Shown here piece by piece: positions 1-9,257 of a DNA stretch of 64,000 nt. The notes under the pieces were generated by a model that had not been told where the DNA came from, ran no database searches, and saw only the letters and a list, made by a program, of their open reading frames with translations. Where the stretch lies: positions 186,001 through 250,000 of the forward strand of contig CAJTEY010000001.1 of assembly GCA_910575775.1 (NCBI GenBank). The letters run 5' to 3'. Position numbers and translations under genes: made by a program. This DNA is from Lachnospiraceae bacterium (lineage in GTDB: Bacteria > Bacillota > Clostridia > Lachnospirales > Lachnospiraceae). Position 1 is the stretch's first letter, and the number at the start of each line of letters is the position of its first letter.

Positions 1-136
1 ACATAAATAAGACAAGCTTATCTACATACCCTTTCCGCCCAACGCTCCTTGCTGTATCCTATGCGCGGACGGAATGTCCTGACACCGGCGGCCAAGGGTG
101 CCGGCCGCGCCCTGGCCGTAAGTCTGACGGCAGACG

Positions 137-1630
137 CTATGACTCATCAGCCGGATTCTGTATCACATTCAGGCGATCCGGGTGCTCTGCGCTCCTGCTT
201 CGGATATCAATAATCGGCCCGCCGTTTCCTTCAATATATTCCCTGGTGATCGTCACCCGTCCAATATTGTCATCCTTTGGCACCTCGTACATAATATCCA
301 GCATAAATTCCTCGATAATAGCCCGCAGTGCCCTGGCCCCGGTCTCCTTCTCCATCGCCTTATCCGCGATCGCCTCAAGCGCCCCTTCGTTAAACAGCAG
401 CTCCACTTCATCAAGCTCCAGGAGCTTCTGGTACTGTTTCAGAATCGCGTTTCTCGGCTCTTTTAAAATCTGCACCATCATATCGCGGCTTAAGCCCTCC
501 AGCGTGAAGATCACCGGCAGGCGCCCAATGAACTCCGGGATCATACCGAATTTTCTGATGTCCTCCACCGTCACCCTGCTTAAGATATTCTTTTCTTTAT
601 CATACTTGTCCTTCAGCTCCGCATTGTAGCCGATGGAAGTCTTCTTATTCAGTCTCTGCTTGATGATCTCATCCAGATCGGGGAACGCGCCGCCGCAGAT
701 AAAGAGGATGTTTCTCGTGTTTACCGTGGCAAGCGGCACCATAGCGTTTTTGGAGTTAGCGCCCACAGGCACCTCCACCTCCGCACCTTCTAGAAGCTTT
801 AGCATTCCCTGCTGTACGGATTCCCCGCTCACATCGCGGGAATTGGTATTCTTTTTCTTGGCAATCTTATCAATCTCATCAATAAAGATAATGCCCCGCT
901 CTGCACGTTCCACGTCGTTTTCCGCCGCCGCGAGAAGTTTTGACACCACGCTCTCAATATCGTCACCGATATAGCCCGCCTCCGTCAGCGAGGTGGCATC
1001 CGCGATCGCCAGCGGTACATCAAGCAGTTTCGCCAGAGTCTTCACCAGGTAAGTCTTGCCGCAGCCCGTAGGACCTATCATCAGCATGTTTGACTTTTCT
1101 ATCTCAATCTCGTCCATCGTGCCGGTGGCAACCCTTTTATAGTGGTTATAAACTGCCACGGACATCACCTTCTTTGCGTGCTCCTGCCCGACCACATACT
1201 CGTCCAGCTTCTGTTTGATCTTATGGGGCGGCATAATATCCCTGATATCGATCTCCGCCGCCTTTTTCTTCTTTTTCTTCGGTTTCTGTTTGTTGGGAAT
1301 GCCGCCGTCCCCTTTTAAGTCCGCCAGATTCACAAAGCTGATATTGGGAAAACCTTTTCCATTCAGATCCCCCGTATTCGGATTGTTCAAAAGCCCCTGA
1401 TAATCAAACTGGCTGACCGTGTCCATCGTCTTATGCATACAGTCGTCGCAGACGCATATATGGTTGGGCAGGCGGAACATCTTTCCCGTCTTGCTCTCCG
1501 GCCTGCGGCAGATAAAACAGACGTCCTCGTAATCGCTGCTGGAATCATCGTTTCTCTTCTCTTCCGTCACGGAACCATCGCTCTTTTCCAACTCTGTGTC
1601 CTCGTATTTATCGTCTCTATGATCATCCAT
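137..1630 (-). CDS. clpX: ClpX-like AAA+ unfoldase, divergent loops
   Basis: ATP-driven protein unfoldase of the ClpX family, normally delivering substrates to ClpP in the cytoplasm. Numbering from the ATG at 1630 (497 aa): an N-terminal zinc-binding domain with C38-x2-C41 and C61-x2-C64, a lysine-rich linker near 116-124, then one AAA+ module with Walker A GPTGCGKT (186-193), pore loop GYIG (219-222), Walker B FIDEID (about 249-254), arginine finger EFIGRLP and sensor-2 GARALR. The ATG at 1630 is preferred over 1654 because GGAGGG lies upstream of it, although the spacing is long. The tip of the ClpP-docking loop reads IGY (333-335) where IGF is usual, and the RKH loop is replaced by ANSKNAM. 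It may therefore be a second, specialised ClpX rather than the housekeeping copy. An acidic, low-complexity N-terminal extension precedes the zinc finger. A TGC-TATACT extended -10 lies at 1677-1685. Confidence 0.88.
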   Translation of the reverse strand: MDDHRDDKYEDTELEKSDGSVTEEKRNDDSSSDYEDVCFICRRPESKTGKMFRLPNHICVCDDCMHKTMDTVSQFDYQGLLNNPNTGDLNGKGFPNISFVNLADLKGDGGIPNKQKPKKKKKKAAEIDIRDIMPPHKIKQKLDEYVVGQEHAKKVMSVAVYNHYKRVATGTMDEIEIEKSNMLMIGPTGCGKTYLVKTLAKLLDVPLAIADATSLTEAGYIGDDIESVVSKLLAAAENDVERAERGIIFIDEIDKIAKKKNTNSRDVSGESVQQGMLKLLEGAEVEVPVGANSKNAMVPLATVNTRNILFICGGAFPDLDEIIKQRLNKKTSIGYNAELKDKYDKEKNILSRVTVEDIRKFGMIPEFIGRLPVIFTLEGLSRDMMVQILKEPRNAILKQYQKLLELDEVELLFNEGALEAIADKAMEKETGARALRAIIEEFMLDIMYEVPKDDNIGRVTITREYIEGNGGPIIDIRSRSAEHPDRLNVIQNPADES

Positions 1631-1728
1631 ACTTCTTATCTTCCCTCCATTCACCCACGGGCATTGGTCTGCCCATAGTATAGCATACGAATAGTGGATT
1701 ATCTATACTTGAATTTCCATTCCATAGA

Positions 1729-1775
1729 AAATCCCCGGCAGCCGCATCTTCACGATACCGTCCTGCCGGGGATTT
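1729..1775 (-). terminator. Stem-loop downstream of htrA
   Basis: A perfect 13-bp inverted repeat (1729-1741 with 1763-1775, 21-nt loop) starts 25 nt beyond the htrA stop. The minus-strand T tract after it is short (ATTTTCT), so it is a terminator or 3'-end stabilising hairpin rather than a textbook intrinsic terminator. Confidence 0.5.
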
Positions 1776-1799
1776 CGTCTCCACTATATGCCTTCTATA

Positions 1800-3350
1800 T
1801 TATTCGCTCACTTTATTACCCAGCATCAGCTGCTTCGTCACTTCCTCATAACCGGCCACAGTCATGGTCATCACCTTGACCTCCACCTGGTCGCCCTTCG
1901 CGTAAAATTCCAGCTCCTTCTGCAGTTCATCCATAGATCTGATCTTATTGCCGCCAAACTCCGTGATGATATCGCCCTGCCTAAGGCCCGCTGCCGCCGA
2001 TGCCGTACCCGGATAAACCTGCGCGATATACACACCCTCCGGCATGCCGTAAGCCTGGGAGACCTCCTGGGTCACACTGATGCCGGAAATACCCAGATAT
2101 CCCCGCTCTTCCTCAGCCACCTTGCTCTTGGTTTCCTTGAGCATCAGCTCCGCAATGATCGGGCTTGCCGACGAAATGGGGATCGCATAGCCCATGCCCT
2201 CCACAGCGCTGCCGCCGATCTTGTTGGAATTAATGCCGATCACCTCACCCTTGATATTCAGAAGCGCGCCGCCGGAGTTACCGGGATTGATCGCCGCATC
2301 GGTCTGGATAAAAGTACCCTCCACGCTGTCTCCGCTGTAACCGTTGCTTGCCGACAGGCTGATACTTCTGTCAAGAGCGCTGATCACGCCCGTCGTAACA
2401 GACTGTCCGTATCCGAGGGAATTGCCGATGGCAATGGCCGGTTCTCCCACCTCCAGTGCATCAGAATCACCCAGCGTAGCCACTTCAATTGCGTCTAAGG
2501 TCGAATCTGACAGTTCTGTCACCGGCACCGCAATGACCGCCAGATCCATCTTGGAATCCTGTCCTTTGATAAAAGCCTCTGCCTCGCTGCCCTCGTTAAA
2601 CTGCACCGTCAGCTTATCGGTGTCAGCCACCACATGGTAGTTGGACACAATCAAAAGCTCCGTATCATTTAATCCTACGATAATACCTGACCCGCTGGAA
2701 TCCGCCTCACTGTCCATGGACTGGCCAAACCAGGACATCGTTTCCGTATAATGGTTATTCACTGCCACGATAGACGGCATCACGTTTTTCACAACGTCCG
2801 TCACATCGGTGACCACCGTCGTCGCCGTATCCGACTGTTTGATCGAGGGCACTGCCGCCGGAGCCTGAATCTCCGTGTCAATTTCCGCCGCCATGGAAGA
2901 GCTTTCCTCGTTCTCCAGAGCCGAACTTTCCTTATTCGTCATCCCCGTGACTGCCTCCACAGCGTAGAGTCCGATTCCTGCAAAAAGTCCAAAGAACAGT
3001 CCCAGAGACACCGCCACAAGGACTTTCTTAACATAACCGGTGCCCTGTTTTTTCTCTCTGCGCTTCTTTTCCTTCTTCTGCTCCATCTGCGCATAACCGT
3101 TCGGATAAGCGCTTCCATAATGATAGCTTCCTGCGTTCCCCTGGTAAGCGCCGCTTCCCTGCTGGGCGCTGCTGCTTCCGTACAGGTTCTGCCCTGTTGA
3201 CTGTCCGTATACACCGGCTGTCTGATTTCCCGTATTCTGGTAAGACCGATAGCCGATCCCCCTCCGCTCAGACTCATTCCCCGTCTGAAGCCCCGTCTGT
3301 TCCGAACCCGTATGATTGGAATAATCGTTTGGATAATTGTTGTCGTACAT
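1800..3350 (-). CDS. htrA: HtrA/DegP-type S1C serine protease with PDZ domain, membrane anchored
   Basis: Extracytoplasmic quality-control protease, 516 aa. Order: a Tyr/Asn/Gly/Gln-rich cytoplasmic N-terminus (about 1-95), a Lys/Arg block, one transmembrane segment (about 109-135), a trypsin-like domain with the triad H239 (SNYHVV), D269 (SKMDLAV) and S359 (NPGNSGGA), then a single C-terminal PDZ domain (about 415-510). The start is the ATG at 3350 because AAAGGAG lies 7 nt upstream; an in-frame GTG at 3366-3368 would put that ribosome binding site inside the coding region. Domain order matches the Gram-positive HtrA family. Its position beside surface-polymer genes fits a role in secreted-protein stress. 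Confidence 0.93.
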   Translation of the reverse strand: MYDNNYPNDYSNHTGSEQTGLQTGNESERRGIGYRSYQNTGNQTAGVYGQSTGQNLYGSSSAQQGSGAYQGNAGSYHYGSAYPNGYAQMEQKKEKKRREKKQGTGYVKKVLVAVSLGLFFGLFAGIGLYAVEAVTGMTNKESSALENEESSSMAAEIDTEIQAPAAVPSIKQSDTATTVVTDVTDVVKNVMPSIVAVNNHYTETMSWFGQSMDSEADSSGSGIIVGLNDTELLIVSNYHVVADTDKLTVQFNEGSEAEAFIKGQDSKMDLAVIAVPVTELSDSTLDAIEVATLGDSDALEVGEPAIAIGNSLGYGQSVTTGVISALDRSISLSASNGYSGDSVEGTFIQTDAAINPGNSGGALLNIKGEVIGINSNKIGGSAVEGMGYAIPISSASPIIAELMLKETKSKVAEEERGYLGISGISVTQEVSQAYGMPEGVYIAQVYPGTASAAAGLRQGDIITEFGGNKIRSMDELQKELEFYAKGDQVEVKVMTMTVAGYEEVTKQLMLGNKVSE

Positions 3351-3500
3351 AATCCCGCTCCTTTCCACAAATCACGAACTTAAGTCCGCCTGCTTTATTT
3401 CCCCTCGCTGATTATGTCCTAAGTATATCTGCCATTTGTGTTTAAATTGTGTTTATTTGAGGAATAAAATGTGATTTTGCGGAGAATGCCGCATTTCACT

Positions 3501-5330
3501 CTACTCTACCGTCACCGACTTCGCCAGATTCCTCGGCTTATCCACATCGCACCCTTTCCCGACAGCCACATAATATCCGAAAAGCTGTAACGGTATGATC
3601 GCCAGCGAATTGGCAAAATAAGGATTTGTCTCCGGGATATAGATCACATAATCTGCCGCCTTCTCAATCTCCTTGTTCTCCTCACAGGTCACCGCCAGCA
3701 CAAAGGCGCCCCTCGCCTTCACCTCCACCATATTGCTGATGGTCTTCGCATAGAGCGCAGGCTGGGTGGACACCGCCGCCACAAGAGTTCCCTCCTCGAT
3801 CAGAGAGATGGTGCCGTGTTTCAGCTCGCCCGCTGCGTAGGCCTCGGAGTGGATATAGGAAATCTCCTTTAATTTCAAAGACCCTTCCAGGGAAATCGCA
3901 TAGTCGATCCCCCTGCCGATAAAGAATACGTCCTTTGCGCCGATATAGCGGTTTGCAAATCGCTGGATCTTATTTTTATTATTCAAAAGCAGCTCGATCT
4001 GATCCGGCAGGCACCGCAGGTCGCCCAAAAGTGACATGTATGTCATATCGTCGATTTTTCCCCGCACTCTGCCGAACTTCACAGCCAGCAGATAGAGCGC
4101 CACAAGCTGGGCACTGTAAGCCTTCGTAGTCGCCACCGCGATCTCCGGCCCCGCCCATGTGTACATGACATTGTCCGCCTCCCTGGCAATGGAGCTGCCA
4201 ACCACATTGACGATGCCCAGCACCTGGAAGCCTCTCTTCTTAGACTCCCGAAGCGCAGCCAGCGTATCCGCCGTCTCACCGGACTGACTGATCACCACCA
4301 CCATCGCGCCCTCCTCCAGAATCGGGTCGCGGTAGCGGAACTCGGAGGCCAGATCAACCTCCACGGGAATGCGCGCCAGTCCTTCAATCACATATTTTCC
4401 CGTGACACCCGCATGATAGGCGGAACCGCACGCCACAATATGAATCTTGCTCACCACGCGGATCTCCTCATCGGTCATGTTAAGCTCCTCGATGACGATA
4501 TCGTTATCCTTAATGCGGGGCAGGATCGTATCGGTCACGGTCTTTGGCTGCTCGTACATCTCCTTCAGCATGAAATGCTCATATCCGGCCTTCTCCGCCG
4601 CACTGGCATCCCAGTCAATAAAGACAGGCTCCTTTGTGGTCTCCTCCTCATCCACCGTATAGAAATGCATGTGATCCGCCCGCAGGCGCACCACCTCCTG
4701 GTTATCCACATAATAAACTTTCCTGGTATATTTCAGGATTGCCGGCACATCCGAAGCGATAAAGCAGCCTTCCTCATTCTGCCCCACAATCAGCGGGGAA
4801 TCCTTTCTGGCCGCAAAAATCTGGTCGGGACAGTCCGCAAAAAGGATGCCCAGCGCATAGGAGCCTTCCACACGGTGAAGCACCTTTGTGACCGCCTCAA
4901 GAGGATTCCCTTTATAATAGTAATCCAGCAGATGGGCCAGCACCTCCGTATCCGTCTCCGACACAAAATGATACCCCTTGTCCGTGAGCATTTTGCGCAG
5001 TTGGATATAATTCTCAATAATACCGTTATGTACCACGGTAATCGTTTCCGCCTCATTGAAATGCGGATGTGCGTTTGTGTCGCTCGGCACGCCGTGTGTC
5101 GCCCACCGTGTATGCCCGATGCCGCAGATTCCCGGCATGGTCTCCCCGCCCCGGGTGATATTTTCCAGAATCTTAAGGCGCCCCACCGATTTGGTGATAT
5201 TGATCTTTCCCCCGCCGTCATAAATGGCCATACCTGCCGAGTCATACCCCCGGTATTCCAGTTTAGACAGACCGTCCAGAATGATAGGTGCCGCCTGCTT
5301 TGTTCCGATATATCCTACAATTCCACACAT
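3501..5330 (-). CDS. glmS: Glutamine-fructose-6-phosphate aminotransferase (isomerizing)
   Basis: Makes glucosamine-6-phosphate from fructose-6-phosphate and glutamine, the first step to UDP-GlcNAc for peptidoglycan and surface glycans. The 609-aa length is normal. The N-terminus MCGIVGYIG exposes the catalytic Cys of the class II glutamine amidotransferase domain; two SIS sugar-isomerase domains follow (SQSGETADT is the sugar-phosphate loop of the first). The C-terminus DKPRNLAKSVTVE is the conserved GlmS end. A GGGAGG ribosome binding site precedes the ATG. Only 52 nt separate its start from the stop of the upstream gene, so a glmS ribozyme, common upstream of this gene in Firmicutes, cannot fit in the gap. 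Confidence 0.98.
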   Translation of the reverse strand: MCGIVGYIGTKQAAPIILDGLSKLEYRGYDSAGMAIYDGGGKINITKSVGRLKILENITRGGETMPGICGIGHTRWATHGVPSDTNAHPHFNEAETITVVHNGIIENYIQLRKMLTDKGYHFVSETDTEVLAHLLDYYYKGNPLEAVTKVLHRVEGSYALGILFADCPDQIFAARKDSPLIVGQNEEGCFIASDVPAILKYTRKVYYVDNQEVVRLRADHMHFYTVDEEETTKEPVFIDWDASAAEKAGYEHFMLKEMYEQPKTVTDTILPRIKDNDIVIEELNMTDEEIRVVSKIHIVACGSAYHAGVTGKYVIEGLARIPVEVDLASEFRYRDPILEEGAMVVVISQSGETADTLAALRESKKRGFQVLGIVNVVGSSIAREADNVMYTWAGPEIAVATTKAYSAQLVALYLLAVKFGRVRGKIDDMTYMSLLGDLRCLPDQIELLLNNKNKIQRFANRYIGAKDVFFIGRGIDYAISLEGSLKLKEISYIHSEAYAAGELKHGTISLIEEGTLVAAVSTQPALYAKTISNMVEVKARGAFVLAVTCEENKEIEKAADYVIYIPETNPYFANSLAIIPLQLFGYYVAVGKGCDVDKPRNLAKSVTVE

Positions 5331-5382
5331 TAGTCCTTACCTCCCTGCTTTTCCTTTCGAGAATGCCTCTTTTGACATACTC

Positions 5383-6312
5383 TCAACGCCAGTACTCCCT
5401 GTTGGAGGACAGCTTCAATATCAGCCGTCCCGGCAGCCGGCGGTATCTTTTTCCCATCACATATCCCGTGTACTTAAAGCCACTCTGGATAATAACATCT
5501 GGTATTTTGCTGCGCATCCCCTTCTTTTTCAAATGCTCCACCGTGCTCTTAACCAGCCGGATTCCCTCTGACTCCGAGGGATAGGCCGCAAACACCTCCG
5601 GGTGGTCCGCCTGGGAAACGCCCAGGTCAAAATTCCGGCGAAACTGCTGTCTGTATGTGTAATTATGGGAATGGTATACCTTGGCCTGCGCCACATAAGC
5701 AATCCCATACCCTGCCTCTACCGCCTTTGCGGCGTAGAGCATATCCTCATTGAAGATAGCCCGGTTTACAAATCCTCCCAGCTCGTCGAAAACATCTCTC
5801 CTGTAAGCCGCACAGACATTGGAACAAAAAAAAGTTTTTATACCCATTTCGGGAAGATCTGCCTTCGTCTTTACGCGGGATTCCTCGGGGTAGTTAAACC
5901 CTCTCGTGAACCGCTCCGCCTCGCTGCATTCCCTGTCTGGAAGCTGTCTGGCGTAAGCCGCCGCCACTTTTTCCCCGCGAAGACTCTCCAAAAGCCGCTC
6001 CACAAGGTACTCGTCCGCAGGCATGGCATCCTGGGTCATCATAAGAAATGCATCTGCATCCGAGAGTTTCACCCCCTGGTTTCTCGTCCGTCCGTGGTCA
6101 AACTCTCTCTTTGACAGATGCCTCACTGTTATATTATTATGATTCTCTCTCTCCAGGGTAGTACCGTAAAGCAGTCTGTCCAGATATTTCTGTTCCGTAT
6201 TCATAACAATAATGTGATTTACCGGCACTGTCTGCGCCTGCAGCTTCTCTATCATCGTCAAAAACCCGCTATCAGGCTTGTAGACGGGAATAATCACGTC
6301 CACTGTCTCCAC
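5383..6312 (-). CDS. GT2 family glycosyltransferase (rhamnosyltransferase-like)
   Basis: Predicted GT-A sugar transferase acting on a lipid-linked glycan at the inner membrane face. It opens with DVIIPVYKPD, the nucleotide-binding beta strand of GT2 enzymes, has an MMTQDAMP metal-binding region, and a FNEDMLYAAKAVEAG acceptor/catalytic segment. The GTG at 6312 is chosen (309 aa) because GGAGG lies 7 nt upstream; upstream in-frame starts lie in or beside a 10-bp hairpin at 6348-6372 with no ribosome binding site. It sits between LCP and glmS on the same strand. Donor and acceptor cannot be read from sequence; rhamnosyltransferase is the nearest style by inspection only. Confidence 0.8.
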   Translation of the reverse strand: METVDVIIPVYKPDSGFLTMIEKLQAQTVPVNHIIVMNTEQKYLDRLLYGTTLERENHNNITVRHLSKREFDHGRTRNQGVKLSDADAFLMMTQDAMPADEYLVERLLESLRGEKVAAAYARQLPDRECSEAERFTRGFNYPEESRVKTKADLPEMGIKTFFCSNVCAAYRRDVFDELGGFVNRAIFNEDMLYAAKAVEAGYGIAYVAQAKVYHSHNYTYRQQFRRNFDLGVSQADHPEVFAAYPSESEGIRLVKSTVEHLKKKGMRSKIPDVIIQSGFKYTGYVMGKRYRRLPGRLILKLSSNREYWR

Positions 6313-6347
6313 TCTTTCTTCCTCCGTCCGCTTTGATAAACGCATAG

Positions 6348-6372
6348 AAGGGGCTTGCAAGACAAGCCCCTT
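6348..6372 (-). terminator. Perfect 10-bp stem-loop after the LCP gene
   Basis: 6348-6357 pairs perfectly with 6363-6372 around a 5-nt loop, beginning 6 nt past the LCP stop codon. The T-rich flank is on the plus-strand side, so on the minus strand it lacks a proper U tract. Confidence 0.5.
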
Positions 6373-6377
6373 TGCTT

Positions 6378-7547
6378 TTACTTTGTTAAATATCCACTGG
6401 TATCCTGATAAATCTTCTCACTGCATTCCTTTACGGTAGCGGACGGCTCGTAGTCGCTCGCATCAAACAGGAACTCATGCAGCCATTTCACATTTTCCTC
6501 CAGACTGGTAGGAATGACACAGGAGCCTTTCGAACCGATGGTGCCGGTAGCACGCATATCCTCCTGCGGGAAGCCGTCCGTCTCCGTAATCTGGTAGGCT
6601 CCCACATCACCCAGCATCTCCACAATCTCAGACAGATCCAGGGAGGTATACACCTCTTCAAACACGGAGTTCGCTGTCTCTGTCAGCTTCGGCAGCGACG
6701 CCTTCTTCGCCTGATCGGCCACTGCGGAAAGCACCTCTCTCTGTCTCTCGGCACGTTTGAAATCATCACCCGCTGTGTAACGGATCCTGCAGTATCCTGT
6801 AGCCTGCAGGCCGTCCAGACGCTGGTAGCCGGTCTGTGTCACTGGCGTGTACTCCCTCTTCAAATCTTCCGCAATGCAGAGCTGGTAGTTATTCAAGTGG
6901 CTGACCTCCGACTCGTCCACCTCGATATCCACGCCGCCCAGCGCATCGATCGTATCCGCCAGTCCGGCAAAACCAACCGTCACGAAATCCGTGATATTCA
7001 TATCCAGATTCATATTCAGCATGTTGATGGCCTGCTCTGGACCGCCCTTTGCGTACGCCGCATTACATTTATTATAAGAATCGTTGCTCAAATTCAGGTA
7101 TGTGTCACGATATACGGAAACCAGCTTGCACTCTCCCGTGTCCTGATTGATGGACGCGATCATAATCGTATCGCTTCTCGTATTCTTCGTCAGCGCGCCC
7201 GTGGTGGAGTCCACACCGAAGAGGGCAATATTCCGATACCCCTTCATCGTCGTCTCCTGTGCCTCCTGTACGGTCTCGTTGATGATAATATCCTTCTCCT
7301 TCAGCTCTACCTTTCCGCTTTTCGTACCGGCAAGAACAGCGTAGAGAATTACCACCGCGATCAGCAGGATAATGATCTCTATAATAAAAAGAATGATGCG
7401 CCTGCGCTGTTTCTTCGCCTGCGCCTTCTTGCCGGATTTCTTTTTGCCGGAACTCTTTCTTCCGGAAGAACTGCCGCCTTTCCCGGAAGATTTCTTCCGG
7501 GGTCTTATTTCCTCGTCGTCATAGTCATCCACGTATCTCTTAGCCAT
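6378..7547 (-). CDS. LytR-CpsA-Psr (LCP) family glycopolymer transferase
   Basis: LCP enzymes move undecaprenyl-phosphate-linked glycopolymers onto peptidoglycan outside the membrane. The 389-aa protein has a Lys/Ser/Gly-rich cytoplasmic head (1-50), one transmembrane segment (51-72) and an extracellular LCP domain (from about 105). LCP signatures are visible: RSDTIMI, VSVYRDTYL and the basic RYTAGDDFKRAERQR patch that contacts pyrophosphate lipid. It has its own promoter (7647-7674) and an AGGAG-type site before the ATG. Location among initiation and chain-assembly genes suggests it anchors the polymer made here. The substrate (teichoic acid-like or rhamnose glycan) is not defined by sequence. 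Confidence 0.93.
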   Translation of the reverse strand: MAKRYVDDYDDEEIRPRKKSSGKGGSSSGRKSSGKKKSGKKAQAKKQRRRIILFIIEIIILLIAVVILYAVLAGTKSGKVELKEKDIIINETVQEAQETTMKGYRNIALFGVDSTTGALTKNTRSDTIMIASINQDTGECKLVSVYRDTYLNLSNDSYNKCNAAYAKGGPEQAINMLNMNLDMNITDFVTVGFAGLADTIDALGGVDIEVDESEVSHLNNYQLCIAEDLKREYTPVTQTGYQRLDGLQATGYCRIRYTAGDDFKRAERQREVLSAVADQAKKASLPKLTETANSVFEEVYTSLDLSEIVEMLGDVGAYQITETDGFPQEDMRATGTIGSKGSCVIPTSLEENVKWLHEFLFDASDYEPSATVKECSEKIYQDTSGYLTK

Positions 7548-7646
7548 ACTCTGTACTCCCTCAATCTCCTGTCAAATTTCAAAAGTCCGTTTTCCATTTT
7601 GTCATATTTTGTCCAAAAAAGCAAGCTTTTGTGGAACTCTTATAAG

Positions 7647-7674
7647 ATTATACTACATCTTGATATAATTGCAA
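7647..7674 (-). promoter_or_regulatory. Sigma-A-type promoter for the LCP gene
   Basis: TTGCAA (7669-7674), 16-nt spacer, TATAAT (7647-7652), reading toward the LCP gene; the leader is about 95 nt. Confidence 0.75.
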
Positions 7675-7731
7675 TATAATTCCCGTTTCTTCCGAAAGTC
7701 TTTCACTATTCTTAAGATTTTAGTATCTCTT

Positions 7732-9141
7732 CTAATAGGCATTTTTATTGATAAATCCCTTGAAAATCGTGAGAAACATAATCTTGATATCAAAGGACAT
7801 GGTCCAGTTTTCGATATAAAAAATGTCGAATTCTATTCTTCTTTTTATAGAAGTATCGCCCCGGTAACCGTTGATCTGCGCCCAGCCGGTCAGACCCGGC
7901 CGCACCTGATGTTTGACCATGTACCGGGGAATTTCCTCCTTGAACTGTTCCACAAACTGCGGTCTCTCGGGTCTCGGACCTACCACACTCATATCTCCCA
8001 TCAGAATATTAAAAAGCTGGGGCAGCTCGTCAATGCTTGTCTTCCTCAAGAACTTACCCACCTTCGTGACACGGGGATCGTTCTTCGTCGTCCAGCCTTT
8101 CTTCTCGGCGGAAGGCTTCTGCACCTCCATCGTGCGGAACTTGTACATACGGAAAGGCTTATTGTGCAGACCGATCCGCTCCTGTTTGAAGATAACCGGC
8201 CCTCTGGACGTACAGCCCACGGCGATGGCGGACACAATCATCACGGGCGACGCCACCACAAGCCCCACCAGAGACACAAGGATATCGACCATCCGCTTCA
8301 TCCACCAGTTCAAGGTGTTCGTCAGCGGCACATGGCGTATATTGATCACCGGCAGCCCCATCAGATCCTCCGTGTAGGGGCGGCTCGGGAACAGACTGTT
8401 GTAATCCGGAATAAACTTCGTGTGCACGCCGGATTTTTCACACAAATCCACGATGTGCTCCAGATTGTCGTAATCCCTCAATGACAGGGTAATCGCTATC
8501 TCGTCCAACTTATTTTCCGGGAGAATATAGAGAAGGTTTTCAATCGTTCCCACCACTTTCACGCCCTTGTAGAGTGTGCCGGCAGGGACATGATCATCCA
8601 GAATGCCGCGCACCACATAACCCCACTGCGGGTTAGAATTGATACGCGTAATATACTCCTCCGTGGCGCGGGAATACCCCACAAGCAAAATATATTTCAG
8701 ATTATAGCCTTTTTCACGGAAATACTGCAAAAGGATGCGGATGAGCGAACGCCCAAGCGTGGTCAGGAAAATATTGATGACGTAAAACATCGCCATCATG
8801 GTACGTGAAAAGTGAATCTGCGCAATCATGTACCAGCCGGCCATCATGATTACCATACCCACTGTATTCGCCTGAAAAATATTCAGGATCTCATATCGGT
8901 GTACCGTAGCTCTCTTGGGAGAATAAAGATTGAACGCATAGTATAAAATCAGATACCCGGGCACGATCAGATAGAGCATTTCAAAATATGTGCCCATAGA
9001 AAGAGCACCGACATTAGGGTCGATGTCCGAAAACGGGCTGGCAAACTTCAAGTACCATGCCAGCATATAGGACGCCGCTACGATCACGGCATCCAGCACG
9101 ACGTGCAGTCTGTTGAAATACTTCTGGTTGTCTTTTATCAT
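7732..9141 (-). CDS. Polyprenyl-phosphate sugar-1-phosphate transferase (WcaJ/WbaP-type)
   Basis: Starts glycan assembly by moving a sugar-1-phosphate from a nucleotide sugar to undecaprenyl phosphate. The 469-aa protein has a multi-pass N-terminus (about 12-135), a central Rossmann-like cytoplasmic domain (ILLVGYSRATEEY, 151-163), and a C-terminal bacterial sugar transferase domain (about 281-469). Motifs: KRMVDILVS membrane re-entrant helix, FKQERIG, YKFRTM, TSIDELPQLFNI and GDMSVVGPRPE. This full architecture matches large PHPT enzymes, not the short PglC form. It has its own promoter (9197-9225). Which sugar (Glc, Gal or other) is unknown. Confidence 0.93.
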   Translation of the reverse strand: MIKDNQKYFNRLHVVLDAVIVAASYMLAWYLKFASPFSDIDPNVGALSMGTYFEMLYLIVPGYLILYYAFNLYSPKRATVHRYEILNIFQANTVGMVIMMAGWYMIAQIHFSRTMMAMFYVINIFLTTLGRSLIRILLQYFREKGYNLKYILLVGYSRATEEYITRINSNPQWGYVVRGILDDHVPAGTLYKGVKVVGTIENLLYILPENKLDEIAITLSLRDYDNLEHIVDLCEKSGVHTKFIPDYNSLFPSRPYTEDLMGLPVINIRHVPLTNTLNWWMKRMVDILVSLVGLVVASPVMIVSAIAVGCTSRGPVIFKQERIGLHNKPFRMYKFRTMEVQKPSAEKKGWTTKNDPRVTKVGKFLRKTSIDELPQLFNILMGDMSVVGPRPERPQFVEQFKEEIPRYMVKHQVRPGLTGWAQINGYRGDTSIKRRIEFDIFYIENWTMSFDIKIMFLTIFKGFINKNAY

Positions 9142-9196
9142 AATCAGTCTATGCTCTGCGCATTTTTACCATAAGTAGGATGTGACATTATGATTT

Positions 9197-9225
9197 ATTT
9201 TATAATAAACGCACACAAAAAACAA
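9197..9225 (-). promoter_or_regulatory. Probable promoter of the initiating sugar transferase
   Basis: TTGTTT (9220-9225), 17-nt spacer, TAAAAT (9197-9202) on the minus strand; an overlapping TATAAA reading with a 15-nt spacer is also possible. About 55 nt upstream of the start codon. Confidence 0.55.
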
Positions 9226-9257
9226 CCTCATATTGCAGGGCACAAAATTGCTGTTCC

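Noticed and set aside
1-136. Terminator or gene start downstream of the ClpX-like gene.
   Set aside because: Only short GC-rich partial pairings are visible and no coding frame with a binding site reaches the window edge.
3471-3500. Small hairpin after glmS (GCGG/CCGC) as a terminator.
   Set aside because: Only 5 bp with mismatched extension and no U tract; too weak to call.
4413-5333. A 306-codon plus-strand open frame.
   Set aside because: Antisense shadow of glmS, whose catalytic motifs are unmistakable.
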